A stretch of DNA of 6,577 bases from Actinomycetota bacterium (GCA_026392265.1 JAPLCL010000204.1:1-6577); one strand, 5' to 3'; shown: positions 1-6,199, counted from the first letter of the stretch. Notes: generated by a model not told the origin, from the sequence alone. Made by a program: numbers and translations.

Positions 1-1002
1 CGCCTTGCCGGCGTTGGCGACGCGGAAGTCGATGTCGTGGAAGGCACTCTCGAAGCGGCCGTAGGCGGCCTTCGCCTCATCCAGCTTCTCGGTGCTGAAC
101 TCGAGCGGGCTGCGGTAGTGCGTCGTGAGGAAGTACATGAGCACCACAGCGGGCTCGTAGTGGTCGAGCACCTCACGCAGCAGAAAGATGTTGCCGACGC
201 TCTTGGCCATCTTCTCGCCGTCGCTGCGGATCATGCCGTTGTGCATCCACACCCTGGCGAACGGCAGGCCGGCGGCCTCGCTCTGGGCGATCTCGTTCTC
301 GTGATGCGGAAAGATGAGGTCGCGCCCGCCGCCATGCACGTCGAAGCCGGCGCCGAGGTAGCGCAGGCCCATGGCCGAGCACTCGATGTGCCAGCCGGGG
401 CGGCCCCTGCCCCACGGGCTCTCCCAGGCCGGCTCGCCCGGCTTGGCGGCCTTCCACACGGCGAAGTCGAGGGGGTCTTCCTTGCCGGGCTCGCTGTCGA
501 CGCGCACGCCCTCTTCGAGCTCGTCGATGCGCTGCCCGCTGAGCTGGCCGTACTCGGCGAAGCTGCGCACGCGGAAGTAGACGCTGCCGTGCGCCGCGTA
601 GGCGTGGTCCGAGCTGATGAGCTGGCAGACGAGGTCGATGATCGCGGGGATGGTCTCGGTAGCCTTGGGCTCCAGGTCGGGGCGCTGGATGCCGAGCCTG
701 TCGGTGTCGGCGACGTAGGCGGCGGTGTATTCCTCGGCGATCTCCGTGGAGTCGCGGCCCTCGGCGTTGGCCTTGGCGATGATCTTGTCGTCGACGTCGG
801 TGATGTTGGTGACCAGCGTGGTCTCCAGACCGCGGTGGCGCAGCCAGGAGCGCAACACGGCGAAGGTGACGTAGGGGCGGGCGTTGCCGACGTGGACCAG
901 GTTGTACACCGTGGGGCCGCAGCAGTAGATGCCCGCCTTACCCGGGTCGCGCGGCTCGAACGGCTCCTTCTCGTGCGTGAGTGAGTTATACAGGCGGATC
1001 AC
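1..1002 (-). CDS. cysS: Cysteinyl-tRNA synthetase, 3' end cut by window edge
   Basis: This cytoplasmic class I synthetase activates cysteine with ATP and loads it on tRNA-Cys. The visible 334 residues cover the whole catalytic core; about 130 C-terminal residues (anticodon-binding end) lie outside the window. The ATP-site HIGH-type motif is HVGN at residues 37-40, and the KMSKS loop is KMAKS at 264-268. The four zinc ligands that select cysteine line up with the E. coli enzyme: C28 in CCGPTVYN, C208 in WHIECS, and H233 and E237 in PHHENE. The block NITDVDDKI (residues 66-74) is also typical. The start is the GTG at 1000-1002, with GGGAG seven bases before it. It overlaps the gltX stop as GTGA, so translation is probably coupled. 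The mycothiol ligase MshC is related, but the CGPTVYN and NITDVDDK blocks fit CysS. C27 sits next to zinc ligand C28, which is a small deviation from the usual YVCGPTVY. Confidence 0.97.
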   Translation of the reverse strand, partial: MIRLYNSLTHEKEPFEPRDPGKAGIYCCGPTVYNLVHVGNARPYVTFAVLRSWLRHRGLETTLVTNITDVDDKIIAKANAEGRDSTEIAEEYTAAYVADTDRLGIQRPDLEPKATETIPAIIDLVCQLISSDHAYAAHGSVYFRVRSFAEYGQLSGQRIDELEEGVRVDSEPGKEDPLDFAVWKAAKPGEPAWESPWGRGRPGWHIECSAMGLRYLGAGFDVHGGGRDLIFPHHENEIAQSEAAGLPFARVWMHNGMIRSDGEKMAKSVGNIFLLREVLDHYEPAVVLMYFLTTHYRSPLEFSTEKLDEAKAAYGRFESAFHDIDFRVANAGKA

Positions 1003-2468
1003 GGCGTGTCTCCCGAAGTCGTCGTGGGTTCGCCGGCGAAGCCGCCGGCGAGAGCGTCGTCCAGTCGTCTGAGCGTCTCTCCGCGCTCCAGGGCGGCGAG
1101 CACGAGCGGCAGCTCGGGGCCGTGCTCGGCGCCGGTGAGGGCGATACGCAAGGGCATGAGGAGGTCGCGGGCGCCGACGCCGCGCTCCTTGCCCCAGGCA
1201 CGGTACGCGGCGATGAGGTCCTTGGCGCCGCCGGGCGACAGCCACTGCGGCGATGTGCCGCGCAGCGCGCGGAACCAGGTGAGCTGCACGCCGGCGGCGG
1301 ACAGCGCCGCCGTGAGGCCCGCCGGCGGAGCCGGCGGCTCCAGTACGGTGGCAGCCCGCGCCGCCTGCCCGTAGGCCACCAGCGACGGCCGGAAGGCGGC
1401 GGCGAGCGCCGCCGCCGCAGGCGGCGGCGTCCCCGCCGGCAGACGGGCCGCGAAGAGGCGCTCGTGCACCTCCGGCGCGAGCCCCATGATGTGCTCGTGA
1501 TCGAGCCAATCGAGCTTGGCCTGGTCGAACACCACCGCGCTGGCCGAGAGCTTATCGATCTCGAAGTCGGCGATCAGGCGGTCCATACCCAGCACCTCAT
1601 CCTCACCGTGCGACCAGCTGAGCAGGGCAAGGTAGTTCACGACGGCCTGCGGCAGATAACCAAGCTCGCGGTAGTCGCCCACCGCCGTGGCGCCGTGCCG
1701 CTTGCTGAGCTTACCGCCATCGGCCCCCAGCACCATCGAGTGGTGCGCAAAGCCAGGCACGGGCGCGCCCAGCGCGCGGAAGAGCAGCACCTGACGGGCC
1801 GTGTTGGTGAGATGGTCGTCGCCGCGGATGACGTGCGTGATACCCATGTCGCGATCGTCGACGACCGTGGCGAAGTTGTACCCGGCGACGCCGTCGGAGC
1901 GCACGATGATGAAGTCGCCGACAGCGTCAGCGCCGACGACGACGGGGCCGCGGATGAGGTCGTCGATGACGATGTCGCCATGCGGGATGTGAAAGCGCAG
2001 CGCCGCCGGCTCGCCGGCCGCGAGGCGACGCTGCACCTCGTCCGGCGCCAGCCCGAAGCAGCGGCCGTCGTACCGCGACGGACGGCCTTCGGCGAGCACC
2101 GCCGCGCGCAGCCCCGCCAGGCGCTCCTCGGGGCAAAAGCAGTGGTAGGCGAGGCCGCCGGCCAGCAGTTGGTCGGCGGCGGCCCGATACCCGCCGAGCC
2201 GCTCGCTCTGCCGGTACGGTGCGCACGGCCCGCCCACGTCTGGGCCCTCGTCCCACTCGAGGCCCAGCCAGCGCAAGTCCGCAAGGATGGCGTCCTCATG
2301 CCGGTCTTGCGAACGTACGGCGTCGGTGTCGTCGACGCGCAGCACGAAATCGCCGCCCGCGTGCCGGGCGAAGAGGAAGTTGAACAGCGCAGTGCGCGCC
2401 GAACCGATGTGCAACGTGCCCGTAGGGCTCGGAGCGAAGCGGACTCTTACCCTCGACTCAAGACTTAT
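999..2468 (-). CDS. gltX: Glutamyl-tRNA synthetase, apparent ATA start
   Basis: This cytoplasmic class I synthetase joins glutamate to tRNA-Glu. Counting from the ATA at 2466-2468 it has 489 residues, a normal length. The N-terminal FAPSPTG (11-17) and HIGS (20-23) form the ATP site. RVDDTD follows as the variant of RIEDTD. A zinc-type cluster has C110, C112, Y133 and C137, like the CxC...YxxxC site of the E. coli enzyme. RGDDHLTNT and the KMSKS-type loop KLSKR (253-257) complete the catalytic core. A Pro/Ala-rich stretch near residues 345-360 lies in the C-terminal, anticodon-binding part. The only usable standard start in frame is a TTG at 2412-2414, which would delete FAPSPTG and is unlikely. 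No ATG, GTG or TTG occurs between the upstream in-frame TGA (about 2572-2574) and that point. The ATA has GAGGGAG five bases upstream and gives MSLESRVRVRFAPSPTG, a typical GltX N-terminus. Identity is certain; the start is inferred. Whether it is discriminating for tRNA-Glu or also charges tRNA-Gln cannot be read here. Confidence 0.96.
   Translation of the reverse strand: MSLESRVRVRFAPSPTGTLHIGSARTALFNFLFARHAGGDFVLRVDDTDAVRSQDRHEDAILADLRWLGLEWDEGPDVGGPCAPYRQSERLGGYRAAADQLLAGGLAYHCFCPEERLAGLRAAVLAEGRPSRYDGRCFGLAPDEVQRRLAAGEPAALRFHIPHGDIVIDDLIRGPVVVGADAVGDFIIVRSDGVAGYNFATVVDDRDMGITHVIRGDDHLTNTARQVLLFRALGAPVPGFAHHSMVLGADGGKLSKRHGATAVGDYRELGYLPQAVVNYLALLSWSHGEDEVLGMDRLIADFEIDKLSASAVVFDQAKLDWLDHEHIMGLAPEVHERLFAARLPAGTPPPAAAALAAAFRPSLVAYGQAARAATVLEPPAPPAGLTAALSAAGVQLTWFRALRGTSPQWLSPGGAKDLIAAYRAWGKERGVGARDLLMPLRIALTGAEHGPELPLVLAALERGETLRRLDDALAGGFAGEPTTTSGDTP
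1010..1014 (-). promoter_or_regulatory. Ribosome binding site of cysS inside gltX
   Basis: GGGAG on the minus strand lies within the last codons of gltX, seven bases before the cysS GTG. No promoter is needed between the two genes. The site supports the GTG start and translational coupling across the GTGA overlap. Confidence 0.7.
1395..1428. repeat. Three alternating GC arms in gltX
   Basis: GGCGGCGGC (1395-1403), its complement GCCGCCGCC (1408-1416) and a second copy GGCGGCGGC (1420-1428) are separated by loops of four and three bases. The middle arm can pair with either neighbour. The region encodes a Pro/Ala-rich stretch of GltX, so low-complexity coding is a sufficient explanation. Confidence 0.6.
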
Positions 2469-2488
2469 GGTTGCTCCCTCGTTATCAT
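2465..2488 (-). other. Seven-codon upstream ORF overlapping the gltX start
   Basis: On the minus strand an ATG at 2486-2488 opens a frame encoding MITREQP, ending in TAA at 2465-2467. This stop overlaps the proposed gltX ATA as ATAA. An AGGGGA lies four bases before the ATG. The arrangement resembles stop/start coupling (ATGA type) and could deliver ribosomes to a weak start codon. It is only a short ORF and may be chance. It would also appear if a single missing base separates this ATG from the gltX frame. Confidence 0.2.
2474..2480 (-). promoter_or_regulatory. Ribosome binding site that fixes the gltX start
   Basis: GAGGGAG on the minus strand is followed by five bases (CAACC) and then the ATA at 2466-2468. 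No site of this quality precedes the in-frame TTG at 2412-2414. The spacing is what would be expected if the codon were ATG, which is the main reason for placing the start there. Confidence 0.6.
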
Positions 2489-2595
2489 CGATTCCCCTGC
2501 AAATCAGCTTCAGTCTATCATCTGTGCACCGATCGGGCCGCGTGGACGTGCCCTCATGGGGTGCGCCTGGTCACACGCGCGCTTGTGCGGCCCGT

Positions 2596-2601
2596 TATGC
2601 T
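2596..2601 (+). promoter_or_regulatory. Possible -10 element for the decarboxylase gene
   Basis: TATGCT at 2596-2601 resembles a sigma-70-type -10 box and lies 52 bases before the GTG start. The best -35-like hexamer, GTCACA at 2570-2575, matches TTGACA at four of six positions, but the spacer is 20 bases, longer than optimal. The call therefore rests mainly on the -10. The divergent region 2469-2653 must also hold the promoter for gltX-cysS, for which I see no convincing hexamer pair. Confidence 0.28.
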
Positions 2602-2615
2602 AGGCAGGCAGACCC

Positions 2616-2635
2616 GCCGGCGGCCGGCCGCCGGC
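2616..2635. repeat. Perfect 20-bp palindrome before the decarboxylase gene
   Basis: The 20 bases are identical to their own reverse complement, centred between 2625 and 2626, and all are G or C. The site ends seven bases before the GGGAGG ribosome binding site. As DNA it could be an operator for a dimeric regulator. As RNA it could fold into an eight-base-pair stem with a CCGG loop close to the ribosome binding site. There is no T-run after it, so it is not a standard terminator. Confidence 0.55.
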
Positions 2636-2642
2636 TCGCCAC

Positions 2643-2648
2643 GGGAGG
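2643..2648 (+). promoter_or_regulatory. Ribosome binding site deciding the decarboxylase start
   Basis: GGGAGG is followed by five bases and then GTG at 2654-2656. In-frame ATGs upstream at 2471 and 2597 have no comparable site. The one at 2597 sits inside the -10-like hexamer and would add an unconserved Arg-rich leader. Confidence 0.75.
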
Positions 2649-2653
2649 CGCGC

Positions 2654-4126
2654 GTGCCCTACGACCAGCACGAGACCCCATACCTCGACGCCGTACTGCG
2701 TTACCGCGCGACAGGCTACACGCCGTTCCACACGCCCGGGCACAAGCTTGGAAAGGGCGCTCCCGCCGGGCTCCGCGAGCTTCTCGGAGACGCGTGTCTG
2801 CAGGTCGACGTCGCGATGGCCGGCGGGGTGGAGGACACGCGGGAGTCCACGCACCTCATCCGCCTCGCAGAGGACTACGCCGCCGAGGCCTGGGGGTCAG
2901 ACCGCTGCTGGTTCCTGGTCAATGGCTCCACGAGCGGCATCCACGCGCTGGTCCTCACGCTCTGCGGCCCCGGGGACGAGGTGATCATCCCTCGCAACGC
3001 CCACAAGTCGATGCTCGCCGGCCTCATCTTCTCCGGCGCGATGCCGGTCTATCTGGAGCCGGAGGTCGATCCTCTGTGGGGCATCCCGCTCACCGTGAGC
3101 ACGGAGGCCGCGCACCTGGCCCTCGCCGACCACCCGGCGGCCAAGGCCATCTTCGTCACCTCGCCGACGTACAACGGCCTCGGCAGCGACCTCGCCGCCG
3201 TGGCCGCCGCCGCGCACGCCGCGGGAGTACCCTTCGTCATCGATCAAGCTTGGGGCCCACACCTGCGTTTCTGCCCCGAGCTGCCCGTGGACGCCATGAC
3301 GGCGGGCGCCGACGCCGCCGTGGTCAGCACGCACAAGCTGATCAGCGGCATCACCCAGACCTCGGTGCTCATGGCGCGCGGGGAAAGGATCAACCTCGCG
3401 CGCCTCGACAGCATGGTGGCCATGACGCAGAGCACGAGCCCGCAGGTGCTCATGTACGCGAGCATCGACGCGGCGCGCCGGCAGATGGCCACGCGCGGCG
3501 CGGAGCTCTGGCGCGGGGCGCTCGAGCAGGCCGCCTGGGCACGCGACGAGCTCAACAAGCTGCCCGGAGTACGCTGCCTGGGAGAAGAAGATCTCTCGCG
3601 CCACGGCGTAGCCTCGTTCGACCCCACGCGGCTCACGATCTCGAGCTTCGACCTGGGTCACAGCGGCTACGAGCTCGAGACGGTGCTGCGCGACGACTAC
3701 CACATCGCCGTCGAAGCGGCCGATCCGCTCAACGTCGTGCTCAACGTGACCTACGGCGATGCGCACGCCGACATCGAGCAGCTGGTGGCCGCGTTCCGCG
3801 ACTATGCGGACCGGTGCGCCGGGCAGGCCGGCGGCGGCTCTGCCGTCTGTCCCGGCCTGCTCGCCCACTCCCCGGCGTTCACCCGCCAGGTGCTCTCGCC
3901 GCGCGAGGCCTTCTTCGCGCCCTCCATGTCGCTGCCGCTGGCGGAGTGCGCGGCTCGCGTGAGCGCCGAGATGGTCACGCCGTACCCGCCCGGCATCCCC
4001 GTGCTCGGCCCGGGCGAGGCGATCTCCGATGAGATCATTGCGTATCTGCAAGAGGGCGCGAAAGCGGGGCTCAAGGTACACGGACCCGAGGACCGCACGC
4101 TGCGTTCGCTGCGCGTCGTCGCCTGA
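2654..4126 (+). CDS. PLP-dependent Orn/Lys/Arg family decarboxylase
   Basis: This 490-residue protein is a fold-type I PLP enzyme of the Orn/Lys/Arg decarboxylase family, the short YaaO/SpeA-like form without an N-terminal wing domain. Such enzymes decarboxylate a basic amino acid and feed polyamine synthesis or acid resistance; the substrate cannot be read here. The entry motif TPFHTPGHK is at residues 23-31. NGSTSG (90-95) should hold the PLP phosphate. H117 in NAHKS should stack on the PLP ring. D197 in DQAWGPH should contact the ring nitrogen. K228 in STHKLISG is the expected Schiff-base lysine. The C-terminal domain has the family block GYELETVLR...VEAADPLNVVL and the late motif ISAEM-like SAEMVTPYPPGIPVL. 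The usual DEAHGAH is DQAWGPH here, with Gln for Glu and Trp for His. GTG was chosen because of the GGGAGG site and because the homologous region begins just after it. It is divergent from gltX. No clear terminator follows, so the lipoprotein gene 75 bases downstream may be co-transcribed. Confidence 0.9.
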   Translation: MPYDQHETPYLDAVLRYRATGYTPFHTPGHKLGKGAPAGLRELLGDACLQVDVAMAGGVEDTRESTHLIRLAEDYAAEAWGSDRCWFLVNGSTSGIHALVLTLCGPGDEVIIPRNAHKSMLAGLIFSGAMPVYLEPEVDPLWGIPLTVSTEAAHLALADHPAAKAIFVTSPTYNGLGSDLAAVAAAAHAAGVPFVIDQAWGPHLRFCPELPVDAMTAGADAAVVSTHKLISGITQTSVLMARGERINLARLDSMVAMTQSTSPQVLMYASIDAARRQMATRGAELWRGALEQAAWARDELNKLPGVRCLGEEDLSRHGVASFDPTRLTISSFDLGHSGYELETVLRDDYHIAVEAADPLNVVLNVTYGDAHADIEQLVAAFRDYADRCAGQAGGGSAVCPGLLAHSPAFTRQVLSPREAFFAPSMSLPLAECAARVSAEMVTPYPPGIPVLGPGEAISDEIIAYLQEGAKAGLKVHGPEDRTLRSLRVVA

Positions 4127-4183
4127 GCCGCAGGATGCACGGTGGCCCGCTCGAATCCAAGAGACAGTCCACAGACGGCACGC

Positions 4184-4191
4184 AAAGGAGG
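4184..4191 (+). promoter_or_regulatory. Strong ribosome binding site of the lipoprotein gene
   Basis: AAAGGAGG is close to a perfect anti-16S match. Two in-frame starts follow: GTG at 4196-4198 (four-base spacer) and ATG at 4202-4204 (ten-base spacer). ATG is preferred; GTG would add only two residues (start Met plus Gly). Confidence 0.8.
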
Positions 4192-4201
4192 CATCGTGGG
4201 C

Positions 4202-4804
4202 ATGCGCAAGACCATCGCCCTTCTGCTGGCGCTCGCCGGGTTGTCCGCCGCGGCGGCGGCCTGTAGCGCCAGCATCTCGACCGGGGGCTCGTCCACGCCG
4301 GGCGGGAGCAAGACGTACACCAACGACCAGTACGGCTTCAGCCTCACCTACGACACGGTCTTCACGCAGGGAGAGTCCACCGGCGGCACGGAGACAGGCT
4401 CGGGCTCCGAGTTCGATATCGCCTTCGCCGACACCGGCGGCGCCAAGATCGGCGGCAAGTACGTGGATTGCGTCCAGGTCTCCGTGTACAAACTGGCGCG
4501 CGCCGTGAAGCCCGCCGAGATGCCCAAGCTGAAGACCGAGTTCAAGGGCCTCGTCGACCAGATGATGGGCAGCCTCACCGGCGCCGACGTGACGGAGCCC
4601 CTGAGTCTGGCCCAGATCAACGGCTTGCCGGGCTTCAGTTTCGGCTATGCGTACACCGAGGACTCAGTCGCCGTCACGGCGAAGACGTACTTCCTCATCA
4701 AGGGTCAGTACGAGTACCAGGTGACCGAGCAGGCGAGCCAGGAGAACTGGGCCGAGCTCAGCCCGCTGCTTCAAGCAGCCGTGGACTCGTTCACCGTGAA
4801 GTGA
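4202..4804 (+). CDS. Small secreted lipoprotein of unknown function
   Basis: The 200-residue product begins with a lipoprotein signal: positive R2-K3, a hydrophobic stretch TIALLLALAGLSAAAA, and C21 as the expected lipidated cysteine after AAA. The -3 position is Ala rather than the common Leu, so the lipobox is acceptable but not ideal. A flexible Ser/Gly/Thr linker runs from about 22 to 37. The mature domain (about 38-200) starts YTNDQYGFSLTYD, the pattern seen at the head of PsbP/DcrB-like lipoprotein domains, and ends in a helix-like segment LLQAAVDSFTVK. One other cysteine, C90, is present, so an internal disulfide is not possible after C21 is lipidated. It probably sits on the outer face of the cytoplasmic membrane. 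A binding role is conceivable, but no ligand can be named. The gene lies 75 bases after the decarboxylase stop, on the same strand. The PsbP/DcrB resemblance is by eye only. Confidence 0.85.
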   Translation: MRKTIALLLALAGLSAAAAACSASISTGGSSTPGGSKTYTNDQYGFSLTYDTVFTQGESTGGTETGSGSEFDIAFADTGGAKIGGKYVDCVQVSVYKLARAVKPAEMPKLKTEFKGLVDQMMGSLTGADVTEPLSLAQINGLPGFSFGYAYTEDSVAVTAKTYFLIKGQYEYQVTEQASQENWAELSPLLQAAVDSFTVK

Positions 4805-4814
4805 CGCGCCGCTG

Positions 4815-4840
4815 AGGCCGGTGTCGCGCCAGGCCTTCTT
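4815..4840. terminator. Hairpin between convergent genes, possible terminator
   Basis: AGGCCGGTG at 4815-4823 pairs with CGCC, a bulged A, and GGCCT at 4827-4836 around a TCG loop. This gives nine base pairs including one T-G. On the plus strand it is followed by TCTT, a weak T tract. It lies 10 bases after the lipoprotein stop and before the tldE stop, which is where a terminator for the rightward genes would be expected. The short T tract keeps confidence moderate. Confidence 0.42.
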
Positions 4841-4858
4841 GCTGCCCGGCGCAAGATC

Positions 4859-6199
4859 TCAGGCGCCGCCGATGGCCATCGCATCGATGACCACCGAGGG
4901 CGTGAGGATGCTGCCGCCGGGTACCCAGCGGGCGTCGTCGCCCAAGGCGAGCACACTCGTGAGCATGCTGATGATGTCGCCGGCCAGCGTTACCTCACGT
5001 ACCGGCGTGGTGAGCCGGCCGTCCTCGATGAGGATGCCGCTGATGCCCACCGAGAACTCGCCGGAGATGGGATTGGCGCCCGAGTGCACGCCGACGGCGT
5101 CGGTGACGAGGACGCCGCGCTCCATGCCGGCGACGATGTCGGCCAGCGGCGTCACGGGGCCGCTGACGACGAGGTTGGTGGGATGCACGCCGGGCAGGCC
5201 CGAGTACGAGCCGCGCAGGCCGTTGCCGGTCGAGCCGCGGCCGGCCTTGCGCCCCGTGTACGTGTCGTAGAGGAAGCCCTGCAACACGCCGCCGCTGATG
5301 AGCGGCGTGCGCCGGCAGGGCGTGCCTTCGCCGTCGAACGGGGCGCTGTCGAGGCCGTCCGCCAGCGTGCCGTCGTCGACGAGCTCAAGGATCTCGCCGG
5401 CCACCTGCTTTCCCTCCCGGCCGGCGAACAGCGAGCGGCCCTTCTGCACGGCGTCCGCGGTGAGCGCCGAGCTGAGCACGCCGAAGAACGCGGCCGAGAC
5501 GAACGGGTCGAGCACCACGGGCGCCTTCATCGAGGAGCACTTGCGGGCGCCGAGCAGCCGGCAGGCCCTCTCGGTGGCCTCCCGCCCGCTGGCGACGGGA
5601 TTTAGCTCTGCGTGCGCCCGGCCGACGGTGTACGAGTAGCCGGTCTCGACCTGGCCGTCTTCTTCGGCCAGCACGTAGGCGAAGGCGTAGCACTGGTTGG
5701 CGCGGTAGCTGCCGCGCACCCCGGCGCTGCTGGCGATGAACACCTCGCCGTCGCCGTCCGCGTACATCGTGTCCTCGACCGTCTTGACGCGCGGGTCGGC
5801 GGCCAGGGCCGCGGCTTCCACCGACATCGCCAGCTCGATGCGGCGCTCGTCGGTGGCATGTGTGAGGCGTTCGTCGAACGGGTGCACGTCGGCCGGCGCG
5901 CCGGCCGGCGCGGGGACCGCGGCGAACTCGTCCGGGTCGCTGACGGCGGCATGATCGACGGCGCGCTGCACGACTGCGTCGAGCGCGCCGTCGCTCAGGT
6001 CGGAGGTGAAGGCATGGCCGACGGCGCCGCCGGCGAAGACGCGCACCCCGAGGCCGCGGCGCTCGGCGGCGGTGAGCTGCTCGACCTCCTGCCGGTAGAC
6101 CTTGATGCGCCGCGACGTGGAGCGCTCGGCGAAGACCTCGACCTCGGACGCTCCCTTGGCGCGCGCCCGCTCGAGCACGGTGTCCAGGATGTCGAACAT
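4859..6199 (-). CDS. tldE: TldE/PmbA, non-catalytic partner of TldD protease
   Basis: This 446-residue protein is the TldE (PmbA) member of the TldD/TldE family. The family's known heterodimer trims and degrades unfolded or modified peptides, such as microcin B17 precursor and CcdA in E. coli. The N-terminal domain covers roughly 1-100, followed by a Pro/Ala linker near 95-104. The central and C-terminal blocks are typical: VVLDPFVSAAFFG (228-240), FDGEGTPCRRTPLISGGVLQ (288-307), STGNGLRGSYS (323-333) and the late GRLTTPVREVTLAGD (394-408). No HExxxH metal motif is present, nor the CGKDGQ cysteine of TldD, which is what separates TldE from TldD. The ATG at 6197-6199 overlaps the tldD stop as TGATG, with GGGAGG nine bases upstream inside tldD, so the two are coupled. 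It converges with the lipoprotein gene. The substrate in this organism is unknown. Confidence 0.93.
   Translation of the reverse strand: MFDILDTVLERARAKGASEVEVFAERSTSRRIKVYRQEVEQLTAAERRGLGVRVFAGGAVGHAFTSDLSDGALDAVVQRAVDHAAVSDPDEFAAVPAPAGAPADVHPFDERLTHATDERRIELAMSVEAAALAADPRVKTVEDTMYADGDGEVFIASSAGVRGSYRANQCYAFAYVLAEEDGQVETGYSYTVGRAHAELNPVASGREATERACRLLGARKCSSMKAPVVLDPFVSAAFFGVLSSALTADAVQKGRSLFAGREGKQVAGEILELVDDGTLADGLDSAPFDGEGTPCRRTPLISGGVLQGFLYDTYTGRKAGRGSTGNGLRGSYSGLPGVHPTNLVVSGPVTPLADIVAGMERGVLVTDAVGVHSGANPISGEFSVGISGILIEDGRLTTPVREVTLAGDIISMLTSVLALGDDARWVPGGSILTPSVVIDAMAIGGA
5003..5032. repeat. 30-bp segment shared by tldE and tldD (copy 1)
   Basis: This stretch matches 6376-6405 at 28 of 30 bases and encodes IEDGRLTTPV in tldE against IENGRLTTPL in tldD. 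The two genes are paralogous, so shared ancestry explains the protein match. The near-identical DNA at third positions is higher than expected for old paralogues. Confidence 0.75.
5890..5907. repeat. 18-bp GC palindrome in the tldE linker
   Basis: A perfect palindrome within codons for the Pro/Ala/Gly linker (residues about 98-104) of TldE. It is composed only of G and C. Coding bias for Ala, Pro and Gly is the likely reason. Confidence 0.5.

Noticed and set aside
37..984. Long plus-strand ORF opposite cysS
   Set aside because: The minus strand here translates to unmistakable CysS with all motifs. The opposite frame is open only because high GC removes stop codons.
1..1002. Mycothiol ligase MshC instead of CysS
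   Set aside because: CGPTVYN, HVGNARP and NITDVDDK blocks and the spacing of the zinc ligands match CysS closely.
2412..2414. TTG as the gltX start codon
   Set aside because: It would begin at the Leu before HIGS and remove FAPSPTG of the ATP site. No good ribosome binding site precedes it.
2469..2600. T-box or other tRNA-sensing leader before gltX
   Set aside because: No T-box-type core sequence and no terminator/antiterminator pair is visible in the short leader.
981..2603. Plus-strand ORF of about 540 codons opposite gltX
   Set aside because: It is Arg/Val/Ala-rich with no recognisable motif, and lies fully antisense to the well-supported gltX gene.
2471..2653. Upstream in-frame ATGs (2471 and 2597) as decarboxylase starts
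   Set aside because: Neither has a ribosome binding site. The added residues are not family-like, and the 2597 ATG falls in a -10-like hexamer and before the palindrome.
2287..4032. Plus-strand ORF of about 580 codons overlapping the decarboxylase in another frame
   Set aside because: Extremely Arg/Pro-rich, low-complexity translation. The decarboxylase frame carries the conserved catalytic motifs.
2897..4081. Minus-strand ORF opposite the decarboxylase
   Set aside because: No motif, Arg/Val/Gly/Asp-rich shadow of a GC-rich gene on the other strand.
4148..4158. T-loop-like CTCGAATCC suggesting a tRNA fragment
   Set aside because: No acceptor, D or anticodon stems can be formed around it. 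A single short match is chance.
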